Source: Baekduia alba (GTDB lineage: Bacteria; Actinomycetota; Thermoleophilia; Solirubrobacterales; Solirubrobacteraceae). Taken from it: 64,000 nucleotides of DNA. The translations under genes and the position numbers were made by a program. Each line of letters opens with the position of its first letter. Positions within the stretch are counted from its first letter, which is position 1. The stretch is taken from contig NZ_CP114013.1 in NCBI RefSeq assembly GCF_028416635.1, positions 496,001 through 560,000 on the forward strand. The letters are read 5' to 3'. Shown here in pieces: positions 43,356 through 52,738 of this stretch. The notes beneath the pieces were generated by a model that was given only the letters and a program-made list of their open reading frames with translations, ran no database searches and had not been told where the DNA came from.

Positions 43356-46045
43356 AGCTGCGTCGCAAGACCAAGTCCAACACGAACGAGCACGGGCTGC
43401 CGGAGAGCGGCGAGCTGCTGCCGGTCGAGGCGCTCGACCGCACCGGCCTGGCGATCACCAGCGAGGGCGCGCTCGTGCGCATCCTGCACGTGATCCCGCC
43501 CAACCCGCTGATCCTGTCGGCGGTCGACCGGGCGCGCGTCGCCGCGTCGTTCTGCCAGATCGTCGCGCGCCTGCGACCGGGCCAGACGCTCCAGTTCTAC
43601 GTCCAGGCGCGGCCCGTCAACCTCGACGACGTGCTGCTGGACTCCCGCCGCGAGGTCGCGGCGTGGGCCGGCGAGCCGCCCGCCAAGGGCAAGCCCGCGC
43701 AGGATCCGCTCTCGCTTTCGCGCTGGCGCCTGTACGCGGCGATGGAGGAGTCCTTGCGCCTGCACGCCGACCATCAGGCCGCGGTCCGGACCGACGCCTA
43801 CGTGGTGGTCCCGCACGTCCCGGACCAGCGGTCCGCCCGCGCGCTGCTCCAGGCGCTGCGCCCGCGGGCGGCGGGGCGCATGGCCAGCGCGCCGCTGGAC
43901 CGCGAGCTGACCGCCCACCGCCGCGCGGTGCGCGAGAGCCTCGCGCTCACCGACGCCGTGCGCTCCGAGCTCGACGCGCTGTCGGTCCCGACGCGGCTGC
44001 TGGACGGCGAGGAGGTCGCCGAGCTGCTCTGGGGTCGGTTCAACCCGACGCACGCCGACAGCGGGCGACGCCGGCCGCCCGTCCGCAACGAGGTGCTCGG
44101 CACGCTCGACGGCACGCGCGACCGCGAGGAGGCCAGCCGCGCTGCCGAGCGGCTGCGCGGCGCCATCGCCCGCTCGACGTTCGACTTCTCCTCGTCCAAG
44201 CGCTACGCGGAGATCGACCAGGACCTCGAGCAGACGATCTACACCGCGACGACGGCCGACGCGACGACGATGGGCTGGCTGATGGGCGCGATGATGACGC
44301 GCCAGCCGTACACGCTCAGCGTGTTCGCCAGCGCGCTGGACCGGCGGCAGGAGCGGCGGCGGATGAAGATGGGCTACCGCCGGATCTTCTCCATCAACCG
44401 CGTCGCCGAGTCCAAGGGGCGCGTGCCGGACTTCGATCGCTACGCGCAGGAGACCGAGGCGCAGCGGCTGCTCGTGGAGATGGCCGGCCACGAGCGCGCC
44501 AGCCTGTACCGCGTCGCGATCTACCAGTCGCTGCGCTCGCGCGGGCCCGACCCCGACGTCGCGTCGCTCAACGAGGCGGTGGACTACTGCGTGGACCAGA
44601 TCGAGTCGGCGTCGGACTGCCGCGTCAGCCGCGGCGAGTTCCAGCAGCACGAGCTGTGGCAGTCGACGCTGCCGCTCGGTCGCGACGTCGCCCGCCGCAC
44701 GCGCCGTTACGCGACGCGCAACGTGGGCGACACGATCCCGCTGATCGGCACGAGCTGCGGGTCGCCGAGCGGGATCCCGTTCGCCTTCAGCGACCCGGGC
44801 CGCACGCTCGAGCTGCTCAACCCCTACGACCGAACGCACTCCAACTACACCATGTTGGTCAACGGTCGCAGTGGCTCGGGCAAGACGATGGCGGCCAACA
44901 TCATGATCTCGCGCTGCATCGCGCACGGCGCCCGCGCGTTCGTGATCGACCGCGCCGGCCACTACGGCGTGCTCACCGCGCTGGTGGCGGGCGCGCAGCA
45001 GATCGAGATCGGCGCCGACGACAGCCCGTTCGCGATCAACCCGTGGGATGTCCCGGACCCCGCCGACGTCAGCCTCGAGAAGATCGCGTTCCTGGTCTCG
45101 CTGCACGGCGTGATGATGGGCGACGAAGGGCTGACGACGCTCGAGCGCGCCCACCTCGGCGCGGCGATCCGCAGCGTGTACGCGCAGGCCGCGCACACCG
45201 GCAGCACGCCCCGTGAGTCGATGCTGCGCGCGGAGCTGCTGCAGCGGTCCCGGGCTGAGCAGGAGCAGGGCTCCAACGACGTCGCGGCGGTCCTGCGCAA
45301 CCTGGCCGAGCGGCTCGGCGAGTACTGCGGCGAGGGCTCCTACGCCTACCTGCTCGATCGCGAGACGACGGTCCCGACCGACAGCCCGCTCGTGGTGTTC
45401 GACACGCGCCGCTGCCCGGAGATCGTGCTCCGCTCGGTGATGTTCGCGATGGTCGAGTACGTCACCCGCGCGATCGAGCGCCACCGTGACCAGTCTCGCT
45501 CGCTGTCGCACCAGCCCGACGCGCCGATGTTCACGGGCCGCACGGTGATGTTGATCGATGAGGCATGGCACCTCGTCGGGCGGCGCGAGACGGGCGAGTT
45601 CGCCAACGACCTCGCCCGCCGCGCGCGCCACCTCGGGCTGTTCCTGATCGTCATGTCCCAGCACATGTCGGACTTCGCGACCGAGCATGGCCTGGCGCTG
45701 ATCCGCAACTCGACGATGCAGCTGTTCCTGTCCCAGCACCCGGACGAGATCCCGTTCGTCCAGGACGCGCTGCGGCTGTCGGACGAGGAGGCGGCGCTCA
45801 TCTCCCGGTTGAAGACCGTCAAGGGCTCGCACGCGCAGATGTTCTGGGTCAACGGCGCGCGCGGCAAGGGCCGCGTGGCGCTGCGGATCGGGCCGCGCGA
45901 GTACTGGGCCTACACCTCGGACCCGCTGCGCGACGTGCCGCTGCGCGACGCCGCCGTGGCCCGTGCCGACGGTGACGTCTGGCGCGGCATCGTCCAGCTT
46001 GCCGCGTCGACGAGCACCAACGGCGACGGCAGCGGCCGGGGGTAG
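43352..46045 (+). CDS. VirB4-type T4SS ATPase
   Basis: 897 residues. The N-terminal half (to about 480) is the VirB4/TraC substrate-binding region. The ATPase domain has Walker A GRSGSGKT at 505-512 and Walker B MLIDEAWHL with Asp736 and Glu737, followed by LFLIVMSQH and a C-terminal SRLKTVKGSHAQMF segment typical of VirB4. It powers assembly and transport at the inner membrane. It is translationally coupled to PrgI upstream and lies 6 bases before the wall hydrolase gene. Confidence 0.93.
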   Translation: MKLRRKTKSNTNEHGLPESGELLPVEALDRTGLAITSEGALVRILHVIPPNPLILSAVDRARVAASFCQIVARLRPGQTLQFYVQARPVNLDDVLLDSRREVAAWAGEPPAKGKPAQDPLSLSRWRLYAAMEESLRLHADHQAAVRTDAYVVVPHVPDQRSARALLQALRPRAAGRMASAPLDRELTAHRRAVRESLALTDAVRSELDALSVPTRLLDGEEVAELLWGRFNPTHADSGRRRPPVRNEVLGTLDGTRDREEASRAAERLRGAIARSTFDFSSSKRYAEIDQDLEQTIYTATTADATTMGWLMGAMMTRQPYTLSVFASALDRRQERRRMKMGYRRIFSINRVAESKGRVPDFDRYAQETEAQRLLVEMAGHERASLYRVAIYQSLRSRGPDPDVASLNEAVDYCVDQIESASDCRVSRGEFQQHELWQSTLPLGRDVARRTRRYATRNVGDTIPLIGTSCGSPSGIPFAFSDPGRTLELLNPYDRTHSNYTMLVNGRSGSGKTMAANIMISRCIAHGARAFVIDRAGHYGVLTALVAGAQQIEIGADDSPFAINPWDVPDPADVSLEKIAFLVSLHGVMMGDEGLTTLERAHLGAAIRSVYAQAAHTGSTPRESMLRAELLQRSRAEQEQGSNDVAAVLRNLAERLGEYCGEGSYAYLLDRETTVPTDSPLVVFDTRRCPEIVLRSVMFAMVEYVTRAIERHRDQSRSLSHQPDAPMFTGRTVMLIDEAWHLVGRRETGEFANDLARRARHLGLFLIVMSQHMSDFATEHGLALIRNSTMQLFLSQHPDEIPFVQDALRLSDEEAALISRLKTVKGSHAQMFWVNGARGKGRVALRIGPREYWAYTSDPLRDVPLRDAAVARADGDVWRGIVQLAASTSTNGDGSGRG

Positions 46046-46051
46046 CGGGCG

Positions 46052-47476
46052 ATGGACCCGGCCACCGCCACCGCCGTTCTGGAGGGCTCGAAGGTCGCGG
46101 GCAGCGCTGCCTCGAGCGCTGCCGCGGGCGGCGGCGCGGCCGGTGGCGGTGCGGCCGGTGGCGGTGCGGCCGGTGGCGGTGCGGCCGGTGGCGGCGCCGG
46201 CGGGAGCGCCGGCCTCGGCCAGCTCGGCCAGCTCGGCCAGCTCGGCCAGCTCGCGGGGTCCGGCGGTGGCGGGAAGAGTCAGAGCGGCGGCGGCGAGGCC
46301 CAGCAGTCCGGCTCCAACGTGCTGCTCGGCCTGCTGGGGGCGGTCGCCGGGCTGGGGCTGCTGCCGCTGATCGTGATCTGCGTCGTCGTCGGCGTCGTCT
46401 CCTCGCTGCTCGCGTCGGTCAACCCGTTGGGCAGCGGCAGCGCGGGCACCTCGTGGAAGTACCGCTGGCCGGCGGACAGCGGCATCCCCGTGGTGTACCG
46501 CCCGATGTACGAGGTGGCGTCCGCGCAGTTCGGCGTCAACCCGTACCTGATCGCGTCGATCCATCAGCAGGAGACGGACTTCTCGCGCAACCCGGCCGCG
46601 AGCCACGGGACCAACTCGTCGGGCGCGGCCGGGCCGATGCAGTTCCTGCTGACGACCTGGGCCTCCTCGCACGACAGGGCGTTCGCGGCGATCGCGGACC
46701 GCCGGCCGGCCGCCTATCCGCTGAACCGGCGCGATCTGTCGAGCTGCGACGGCGTGCCCAAGGACGTGGGCTGCGTGTACGACGACTTCGACGCGATCGC
46801 CGGCGCCGCGCACAAGCTCAAGGCCGACGGCGCGAACATGGATCTCACCTCGCCCGGCACCCACCGCGCCGTGTGCGCCTACATCGGCGCCTGCAGCGAG
46901 GTCGATCGATGCATCGAGCACTCGATCAACCAGTACTGCCAGGTGCTCCCACGGGCGCGCAAGTGGGAGCTCGAAGGGGGGCCCATGCCCGCGCAGGGCG
47001 CGGTGCCCATCGCGGGCAACGACGCGGGCAAGGCCGTCGAGTGGGCGCTGTCCCAGGAAGGCGTCGAGGAGAAGCCGAAGGGCAGCAACTGCGGCGGCCC
47101 GATCACCGCCTGGGCCCGGCGGACCGGCGTCGCGTGTGGCCAGGCGTGGTGCGGCGTGTTCGTGCACGAGGCGTACGTCCACGCCGGCATCGACCTGCCG
47201 AGCTGGATCGCGTCGGTGCCGGAGACGCAACGCAAGGCGCTGGCGGGCAACGGCGGTCTGATGGTCGTCCCGAAGGACCAGATCAAGCAGGGAGACATCC
47301 TGATCTTCCAATGGAACACCGGCGTCCCGGACCACATGGGCCTGGCTGCCGAGGACTACGCGGGCCACGGCACCGTGTCGACGATCGAGGGCAACACGAG
47401 CGACGGGGTGCACCGTCGCCTGGAGCAGCCCAGCACGATCGTCACCGTTGCGCGACTGATAAAGGGAGCAAAGTGA
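46052..47476 (+). CDS. VirB1-like wall hydrolase: lytic transglycosylase plus CHAP/NlpC domain
   Basis: 474 residues. A Gly/Ala/LGQ repeat region (about 20-70) precedes a membrane anchor (about 88-118). The lytic transglycosylase domain follows, with catalytic Glu in SIHQQETDF and AAGPMQF. A C-terminal CHAP-type amidase/endopeptidase domain carries the Cys in GQAWCGVFV and the His in PDHMGLA. Such two-domain enzymes open peptidoglycan for conjugative channels in Gram-positive bacteria. Its stop overlaps the lipoprotein start. Confidence 0.9.
   Translation: MDPATATAVLEGSKVAGSAASSAAAGGGAAGGGAAGGGAAGGGAAGGGAGGSAGLGQLGQLGQLGQLAGSGGGGKSQSGGGEAQQSGSNVLLGLLGAVAGLGLLPLIVICVVVGVVSSLLASVNPLGSGSAGTSWKYRWPADSGIPVVYRPMYEVASAQFGVNPYLIASIHQQETDFSRNPAASHGTNSSGAAGPMQFLLTTWASSHDRAFAAIADRRPAAYPLNRRDLSSCDGVPKDVGCVYDDFDAIAGAAHKLKADGANMDLTSPGTHRAVCAYIGACSEVDRCIEHSINQYCQVLPRARKWELEGGPMPAQGAVPIAGNDAGKAVEWALSQEGVEEKPKGSNCGGPITAWARRTGVACGQAWCGVFVHEAYVHAGIDLPSWIASVPETQRKALAGNGGLMVVPKDQIKQGDILIFQWNTGVPDHMGLAAEDYAGHGTVSTIEGNTSDGVHRRLEQPSTIVTVARLIKGAK
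46127..46252 (+). repeat. Two short tandem repeats at the start of the wall-hydrolase gene
   Basis: A 15-base unit (encoding GGGAA-like steps) in four copies is followed by a 9-base unit (LGQ) in four copies at about 46214-46252. Both are near-perfect. Confidence 0.75.
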
Positions 47477-48033
47477 TGACCAGAGGTGCCGTGGCGCTGG
47501 CCGCGACCGGCCTCGTCCTCGCCCTGGCGGGGTGCGGGGTGTCCGACCCCTACAACGACGCCAAGCACGCCAAGGCGACGACCGCCGCTCCGGCGACGAC
47601 CGCCGCTCCGGCGGCGGCGGCGCCCGCGGCGAGCACCGCGCCGCCGCCGGCGACCGACGCCGCCACACCCGAGCGTGCGCTGTCGGCCGTCGCGCTGGCC
47701 TGGGGAAACTGGACGAGCGCGAACGTGCACGCCCAGCACGTGCGGGCGATCGCCCTGACCGCGGGCTCGGCCGCCAAGCTGCTCAAGGTCGAGAACCGCC
47801 AGCTCGAGGACGGCGTGGTCTCCGCGCCCGAGGACCTGCGCTCGCGCGCCACGGTGGAGGCGCTCACCGTGCGTCCGGGCGCGACGCGGCGCGCGGCCGT
47901 GGTCGTCACGCACGAGCAGCTGACGGGGCTCGGGCCGCTGGGCTCCAACAGCGACTACGTCGTGACGCTGGCGACCGTCGAGCGCCGCGGCGCCGCCGGC
48001 TGGGTCGTCACCCGCTGGGAGCGACAGTCATGA
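47476..48033 (+). CDS. Lipoprotein with VirB8/NTF2-like domain
   Basis: 185 residues. Lipobox LALAGC puts it on the outer face of the membrane. A short Ala/Pro/Thr linker leads to a domain of about 115 residues (ALSAVALAWGNWTSANV, ending WVVTRWERQS) whose size and pattern fit the NTF2-like fold of VirB8/TcpC proteins; this is an inference. The ATG overlaps the hydrolase stop, and its stop overlaps the next start. Confidence 0.78.
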   Translation: MTRGAVALAATGLVLALAGCGVSDPYNDAKHAKATTAAPATTAAPAAAAPAASTAPPPATDAATPERALSAVALAWGNWTSANVHAQHVRAIALTAGSAAKLLKVENRQLEDGVVSAPEDLRSRATVEALTVRPGATRRAAVVVTHEQLTGLGPLGSNSDYVVTLATVERRGAAGWVVTRWERQS

Positions 48034-48821
48034 GCCCGCCGCAGCTGCGCGAGGAGCGCGCGGTCGACGTCGAGCGCGACGACGAGCGCGACGTCGCGCC
48101 GGCGCCGGCGCCGACGGCCCGGCCCACGACCGGCCCGCTGCTGGCCGTGGCCGGCCTGTGCGGCGGCGCGGGGGCGAGCACCATCGCGTTCCTCACCGCG
48201 CGCCAGGCCGCCCGCGCGGACGACCGCCCAGTGCTCGTCTGCGACACCGGCGGCCCGACCGGCGGCCTGGCGGCGTGCGCGCGCGTCGTCGCGCCGCGCT
48301 CGCTGCCCCGCGCCGCGGCCGCGATCGCCGCGCACCAGCCGCTCGGCGGCGGGCTGTTCGCCGACGCGGGCGGCGGGCTGCGCGTGATGGCCAGCGCGCC
48401 CGAGGCGCCAGTCGCCGTGGAGCGTCCGGCGGCCGCGCGCGTCCTGGCCGACGCGCGCGCCGCCCATCGGCTGACGGTCGTCGACTGCGGCGTGCCGTCC
48501 GAGCCGATCGACCACCAGGTGCTCGACGACGCCTCCCACCTGGCGTGGGTGCTGCCGGCCACCACCGGCGGTCTGCGCCGCGCCCAGCGGACGCTGGACC
48601 TGTTCGCGACGCTCCCCGGACGGCGCGAGGTGCTCGTGGCACGCCACGACGCGGCCGGCGCGACCGCGCCGATCGCGGCGCTCAAGGCGCTGGCGGCGCA
48701 GCGGCACGCGCCGCTGCTCCTCGTGCCCCACATCCCGGACCTGGCCGAGGAGTCGCCGGACGCCGCCCTCGACCTCGCGGGCGAGGCGCTCCAGGCGCTG
48801 GTCGCGGAGATGTGGCGATGA
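48030..48821 (+). CDS. ParA/MinD/CpaE-like P-loop protein with non-canonical Walker A
   Basis: 263 residues. After an acidic, Pro-rich start, the sequence LLAVAGLCGGAGASTIAF aligns with the ParA/MinD deviant Walker A (KGGxGKTT). The first Lys is Cys and the second is Ala, so ATP hydrolysis is doubtful. Later elements VLVCDTGG and LTVVDCGVPSE match switch strands. CpaE-type proteins localise secretion machineries to the pole; a similar positioning role is possible. Overlaps both neighbours. Confidence 0.75.
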   Translation: MSPPQLREERAVDVERDDERDVAPAPAPTARPTTGPLLAVAGLCGGAGASTIAFLTARQAARADDRPVLVCDTGGPTGGLAACARVVAPRSLPRAAAAIAAHQPLGGGLFADAGGGLRVMASAPEAPVAVERPAAARVLADARAAHRLTVVDCGVPSEPIDHQVLDDASHLAWVLPATTGGLRRAQRTLDLFATLPGRREVLVARHDAAGATAPIAALKALAAQRHAPLLLVPHIPDLAEESPDAALDLAGEALQALVAEMWR

Positions 48822-49411
48822 CGGCGCTGCCGACGACGGCGCTGCGGCGCGCTGCCGCGCCGCTGGAGCTGCCGATCCTGCGGCGCACCGCCGCGATCGC
48901 GGCGGCCGTGCTCGGGGCGACCGCGCTGGTGGCCGTGACGATCCGCGCGGCCGGCGCCGGCGCGGCGCGCGACCAGCTCGACCTCGCGTTCGGCGGCCTG
49001 CCGCGGACGGCGGGCGCGGCCTGGACCGTCTTCGCGGCCAACCTCCGGCTGCTCGGCGTGACGTTCGTCGCCGCGCTCGTGGCGCACCTGACGTGCCCGC
49101 GCGACGGGGCCGGACGCGCCGAGCGGTTCTTCGGCCGGGTGCCCGTCGTGATCTGCGACGTCGTCCTGGCCTTGGGCTGCCTCCTGCACGTCGCGCTCGT
49201 CGGCGCGGCGCTGGGTGGCTACGGCCTGCGGGCGGCGGGCTACGTCCTGCCGCACGGGCCCGTCGAGCTCACGGGCTTCGCGCTCGGGCTCGCGCTGTAC
49301 CTCGAGGCGCGCGCAGGGCGGCTCGTGCCGCGAGCCGCTGTCGCGCCCGCCGTCCTTGCTGTCGTCGTGCTCGCCGTCGCGGCGGGCCTGGAGGTGTTCA
49401 CGGGCGCATGA
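48818..49411 (+). CDS. SpoIIM-like integral membrane protein
   Basis: 197 residues with four to five membrane segments. The motif PHGPVELTGFALGLALYLEA corresponds to the conserved PHG-x-x-E segment of SpoIIM/stage II sporulation M proteins. These interact with wall hydrolases in sporulating Firmicutes, so a role in directing the VirB1-like enzyme is conceivable. Overlaps both neighbours by four bases. Confidence 0.7.
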   Translation: MTALPTTALRRAAAPLELPILRRTAAIAAAVLGATALVAVTIRAAGAGAARDQLDLAFGGLPRTAGAAWTVFAANLRLLGVTFVAALVAHLTCPRDGAGRAERFFGRVPVVICDVVLALGCLLHVALVGAALGGYGLRAAGYVLPHGPVELTGFALGLALYLEARAGRLVPRAAVAPAVLAVVVLAVAAGLEVFTGA

Positions 49412-51804
49412 TCCCCCGACCCCGCACCGTGGTGCTGTGGTTCATCGGCTTCGTCATCTGGGCGCTGGTCGCGCTCTGGGTGGTGGCGACGAGCTCGATG
49501 CTCGGCGACGACGGCGGCGACGCCGCCAGGCACGCTCGCGACCTCCACGCGCCGGCCGCGGCGCGCGACCTCCATCCGGGACGCGCCGCGGCCGCCTCGG
49601 CCGACGCCGCCCACGACGCCGGCGGCGGGCTGCTCGGCGACCTCTGGGGCCTGGTCGAGCCGCCGCTCCTGATCGCCGTCGTCGGCGGCCTCGGCCTCGC
49701 CGGCGTGCGGGTCGTCGCGCGCCGCCGCGAGGGGCGCGTCCGGCTGCGTCTGCTGCCGCACCGCGACGAGGCGCTCGCGCGGCGCGACGTCGAAGGCCTG
49801 CTGGGCGCCTGCCACGAGCTGCTGCGCGAGACGCCGCTGCGCGCCGCCCTGCTCGGGCCGCCGACGCTCGGCCTCGAGCTGGAGACCGCGCCGGGCGCCG
49901 CCGGCACGTCGACCGCCGCGCTGGCGCTCGTGTGCCCGGGCCATCTGGTGCCGGCGCTCGAGAGCGCGCTCCAGGACCGCTGCCCGGACAGCCGGCTCGT
50001 CGCCGAGCCCGCGACCACGCAAGGGGCCGTCTCGACGCCCACGATGCACCTCATGCGCCCGCGCAGCACGCGGCGCCCGGGCACGGTGGACGGCGACCAC
50101 GTCCTCGCGGTCCTCGACGTGATGGCGGCGACCGGCGCGCCGGCCCGCCTGCAGTACGCGCTCGCCGCGGCGCGGGCGCCGGCCGGCAGCCGGCGCCGCC
50201 CCGCCGAGGTCGGGTGGACGGACGCCGACGCCGACGCGCCCTTCGAGCCGACGCGGACGGCGACGGCCGCCGGGGTCGCGCCGGTGGCCGCGGCGGCCCG
50301 GACGCTGCCGATGACCTTCCACGTCGACGTGCGCGTCGCGGCGGCCAGCCGGCCGGCGTGCGTCGCGATCGCCCAGGCGGCGGCGGCCGGTGCCGGCGTG
50401 ACGGTGCCGCGGATCGCCCCGCTGCGCGGCGGGATGGGCGCGCCGCTGCGCCGCCGGCCACGGGCGACGACCACGTCGGCCGAGCTGGCCGGCGCCTGGC
50501 ACCTGCCCGCCGCCGCGCACGACGGGCCGCAGGTCGCGCGCTCGTCCGTGCCGCGGCTGTCGGCGCCGGCGCGCGTCTCGCGGGCCTCCGACGACGCGCT
50601 CGTGCGCGACGAGCGTGGGCCGGCCGGCCTGGACGACGCCGCCCGCCGCGCGGGCCTCGGCGTCTTCGGCGGCTCCGACGCCGCGCGCCGCGCGCTCGTC
50701 GGACGCTGGCTGGCACGGCGCGCCGCCGCCGACGAGGTGCCCGTCCTCGTGGTCGCCACCGCGCCCGGCGGCGCCGCCGCGGCGCGCGCCGTCCTGGAGC
50801 CGGAGCGGGAGGTGAGCGTCGTCGACCTCGCGGATCCCGCGGCGGGCTTCGACCCACTGGCCGAACCTGGCGAGCCGGAGGCCCTGGGCACGGCCGTCGC
50901 CGCCGCGCTGCTCGGCGCGGGCGCCGGCGACGTGCCCCAGGAGGCCCAGCGCGTGCTCGCGCTGTCGGTCGCGGTGGCGATCGCCGCCGGCCGCGCCGGC
51001 GCGCTCGAGGCGGCATCCGTGCCCCGCCAGGCGCTGCGGCTGCTCGACCCGTCCGAGGGCGTGCTGCGCGAAGGACTCGCGCGCGAGCTCTACCGCCGGC
51101 GGGGCGGCGCCGGCCTCGCGTCGTTCCTCGGCCACGAGCTGCCCGCCCACCTGAACGACGCCGCCGGCGACGCCGCCCGGGCCGCGCTCGACGGCCCCCG
51201 CGCGGACGCGCTCGGCGCGGCGGGCGGGGCCGGGCGGACCGTCGGCCTCGGCGACCTCCTGCGCCACCGGCAGGCGCTCGTCCTGGACGCGGCCGCGCCC
51301 GCCGCCGGGGCGCCCCAGCGCGGGGCGCTCGCCCGGCTGGCGCTCGCGGGCCTCGGGGCGACGCTGCGCGATGCCGCGCCGCCCGGCCGCTCGGCCACGG
51401 TTCGTGCTGCGCTCCTGATCGATGGGGCAGACGACGTGATCGACGACGCGCTGGCCGCCGAGCTGCTCGCGCTCGGCGACGCGGGCCTGGAGCTCGCGGC
51501 CACCTGGCGCTACGGCCGTCCGCTCGCCGACGCCGGCGCACGCTCCCGCGCGCTGCGGCTGCTCGCGCACCGCTGCCTGCTGGGGCTGGACGCGGCCGCC
51601 GAAGACGACCTGCCGGCCGCCACCGCGGTCTGCGACGACGTCCTCGCCGCCGACGAGCGGGTGCCGGACCGGGCGGCGCTGTCCGCGCGCGGCGCGCTCG
51701 CGCTTCCCGACGGCTATGCGCTGTGCAGTTGGGCGTTGGACGGCGCCGGGCGGGCGACGTTCATCGCCCGCGCGGTGCCCATCGGCGCGGCGGCCGGCAA
51801 CTGA
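49408..51804 (+). CDS. Coupling-ATPase paralogue lacking Walker motifs (pseudo-ATPase)
   Basis: 798 residues. It has the same plan as the TraD-like protein at 55393: two N-terminal membrane segments, the PDSRLV region, then the ATPase-type domain at the same position. Where the intact protein has GGQKTGKT (420-427), this one has GGSDAARR at 421-428, and its Walker B is LLIDGADD with Gly in place of Glu. It very probably cannot bind or hydrolyse ATP normally and may form a mixed hexamer or scaffold with the active paralogue. Very Ala-rich. Confidence 0.8.
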   Translation: MIPRPRTVVLWFIGFVIWALVALWVVATSSMLGDDGGDAARHARDLHAPAAARDLHPGRAAAASADAAHDAGGGLLGDLWGLVEPPLLIAVVGGLGLAGVRVVARRREGRVRLRLLPHRDEALARRDVEGLLGACHELLRETPLRAALLGPPTLGLELETAPGAAGTSTAALALVCPGHLVPALESALQDRCPDSRLVAEPATTQGAVSTPTMHLMRPRSTRRPGTVDGDHVLAVLDVMAATGAPARLQYALAAARAPAGSRRRPAEVGWTDADADAPFEPTRTATAAGVAPVAAAARTLPMTFHVDVRVAAASRPACVAIAQAAAAGAGVTVPRIAPLRGGMGAPLRRRPRATTTSAELAGAWHLPAAAHDGPQVARSSVPRLSAPARVSRASDDALVRDERGPAGLDDAARRAGLGVFGGSDAARRALVGRWLARRAAADEVPVLVVATAPGGAAAARAVLEPEREVSVVDLADPAAGFDPLAEPGEPEALGTAVAAALLGAGAGDVPQEAQRVLALSVAVAIAAGRAGALEAASVPRQALRLLDPSEGVLREGLARELYRRRGGAGLASFLGHELPAHLNDAAGDAARAALDGPRADALGAAGGAGRTVGLGDLLRHRQALVLDAAAPAAGAPQRGALARLALAGLGATLRDAAPPGRSATVRAALLIDGADDVIDDALAAELLALGDAGLELAATWRYGRPLADAGARSRALRLLAHRCLLGLDAAAEDDLPAATAVCDDVLAADERVPDRAALSARGALALPDGYALCSWALDGAGRATFIARAVPIGAAAGN

Positions 51805-51834
51805 CGGGGGCGCTCGTGCGGGCTCGCCCAATGG
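51805..51834 (+). promoter_or_regulatory. Shared promoter-like element, copy 4 (diverged)
   Basis: CGGGGGCGCT (51805-51814), 15 bases, AATGG (51830-51834). The next start codon is only eight bases downstream, so transcription from here would give a leaderless message. It begins directly at the end of the pseudo-ATPase gene. Confidence 0.4.
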
Positions 51835-51841
51835 ATGGGGC

Positions 51842-52738
51842 ATGGGCGCATCCGGCAAGAAGCTTCCCGGGCACGGCGCGCGGCGCAAGGCGCTGTCGCC
51901 GGGCCCTTCGATCAAGGACTCCAACTACGGCCCGCGGCCGCATCCGGTCGCGCTCCGCGCTGGCCAGCGGTTCTGGCCGCGCGCGGGCGAGCGCCGGCGC
52001 GGCTTCGCGATCGTCCGCGTGGACGACCGGCACGCCTTCGGGCAGCGCGAGGACGGCGACGCCCGCCTCGCGCGCCACGCCGTCAGCCGGCTGCTGGCCG
52101 CCGACGCGGACGGGCGCGGCCGGCACTTCGCCTTCACCGGCTGGGTCCCGGGCCGGCGCTACCGGGCGCTCGCGCGCGTGGTTGCGGTCGGCGACGCCGC
52201 GACGCTCGTGCTCCCCGATTGGCATCCCGGCCACCCGATCCGGTTGCCGGCGGGGCTCCTGCGCGGCGCCGGTCCGGGCGACTGGGTCGACGTCCGCGCC
52301 GACCTCGGCGCGGCCAGCCCCGCCACGCTGCAGCTCGACCTGGTCGGCGTCGCGGCGCCGCCCGCCGAGGGCACCCTTCCGGCGATCACCTACGCGCCGC
52401 CCGCCGTCGCGCCGCCCGGTGCCCGGCGCGCCGGCCCCGACGCGATCGTCTTCGAGCTCGCCGGCGCCGGCCTGGACGCGGCGGCGCCGGCGGTCGGCGG
52501 CCGGCGCGAGCTGCACACGCTCGAGCGCATCCGGCTGTCCGCCGGCGCGCGCGTCCACCTCGCCGAGCCGGGCGAGCCGCGCATCACGCGCTACCTCGAG
52601 CTCCTCTCCGTGCGGTTGCTGCCGCACGGCTGCGTGCTGATCTGCGGTGCCGAGCCGCGGCCGCTGGACCGGCCGATCCCCTGCGACCTGCGCCGGAGCC
52701 ACGGCGCGTGGCGCAAGGTGTGGTGGGAGGCCGCGTGA
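51842..52738 (+). CDS. Uncharacterised protein of the secretion locus
   Basis: 298 residues, soluble, without a signal peptide, beta-rich and very Arg/Ala-rich. Segments such as FAIVRVDDRHAFGQ, HFAFTGWVPGRRYRAL and YLELLSVRLLPHGCVL show alternating hydrophobic strands. I recognise no family. It overlaps the L,D-transpeptidase gene by four bases (GTGA), so it is part of the same expression unit. Confidence 0.72.
   Translation: MGASGKKLPGHGARRKALSPGPSIKDSNYGPRPHPVALRAGQRFWPRAGERRRGFAIVRVDDRHAFGQREDGDARLARHAVSRLLAADADGRGRHFAFTGWVPGRRYRALARVVAVGDAATLVLPDWHPGHPIRLPAGLLRGAGPGDWVDVRADLGAASPATLQLDLVGVAAPPAEGTLPAITYAPPAVAPPGARRAGPDAIVFELAGAGLDAAAPAVGGRRELHTLERIRLSAGARVHLAEPGEPRITRYLELLSVRLLPHGCVLICGAEPRPLDRPIPCDLRRSHGAWRKVWWEAA

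Noticed and set aside
43271-47668. A reading frame of about 1465 codons on the minus strand
   Set aside because: It is the antisense shadow of the VirB4 and wall-hydrolase genes in GC-rich DNA. Its product is low-complexity Arg/His/Val-rich sequence with no domain, whereas the plus strand has clear motifs.
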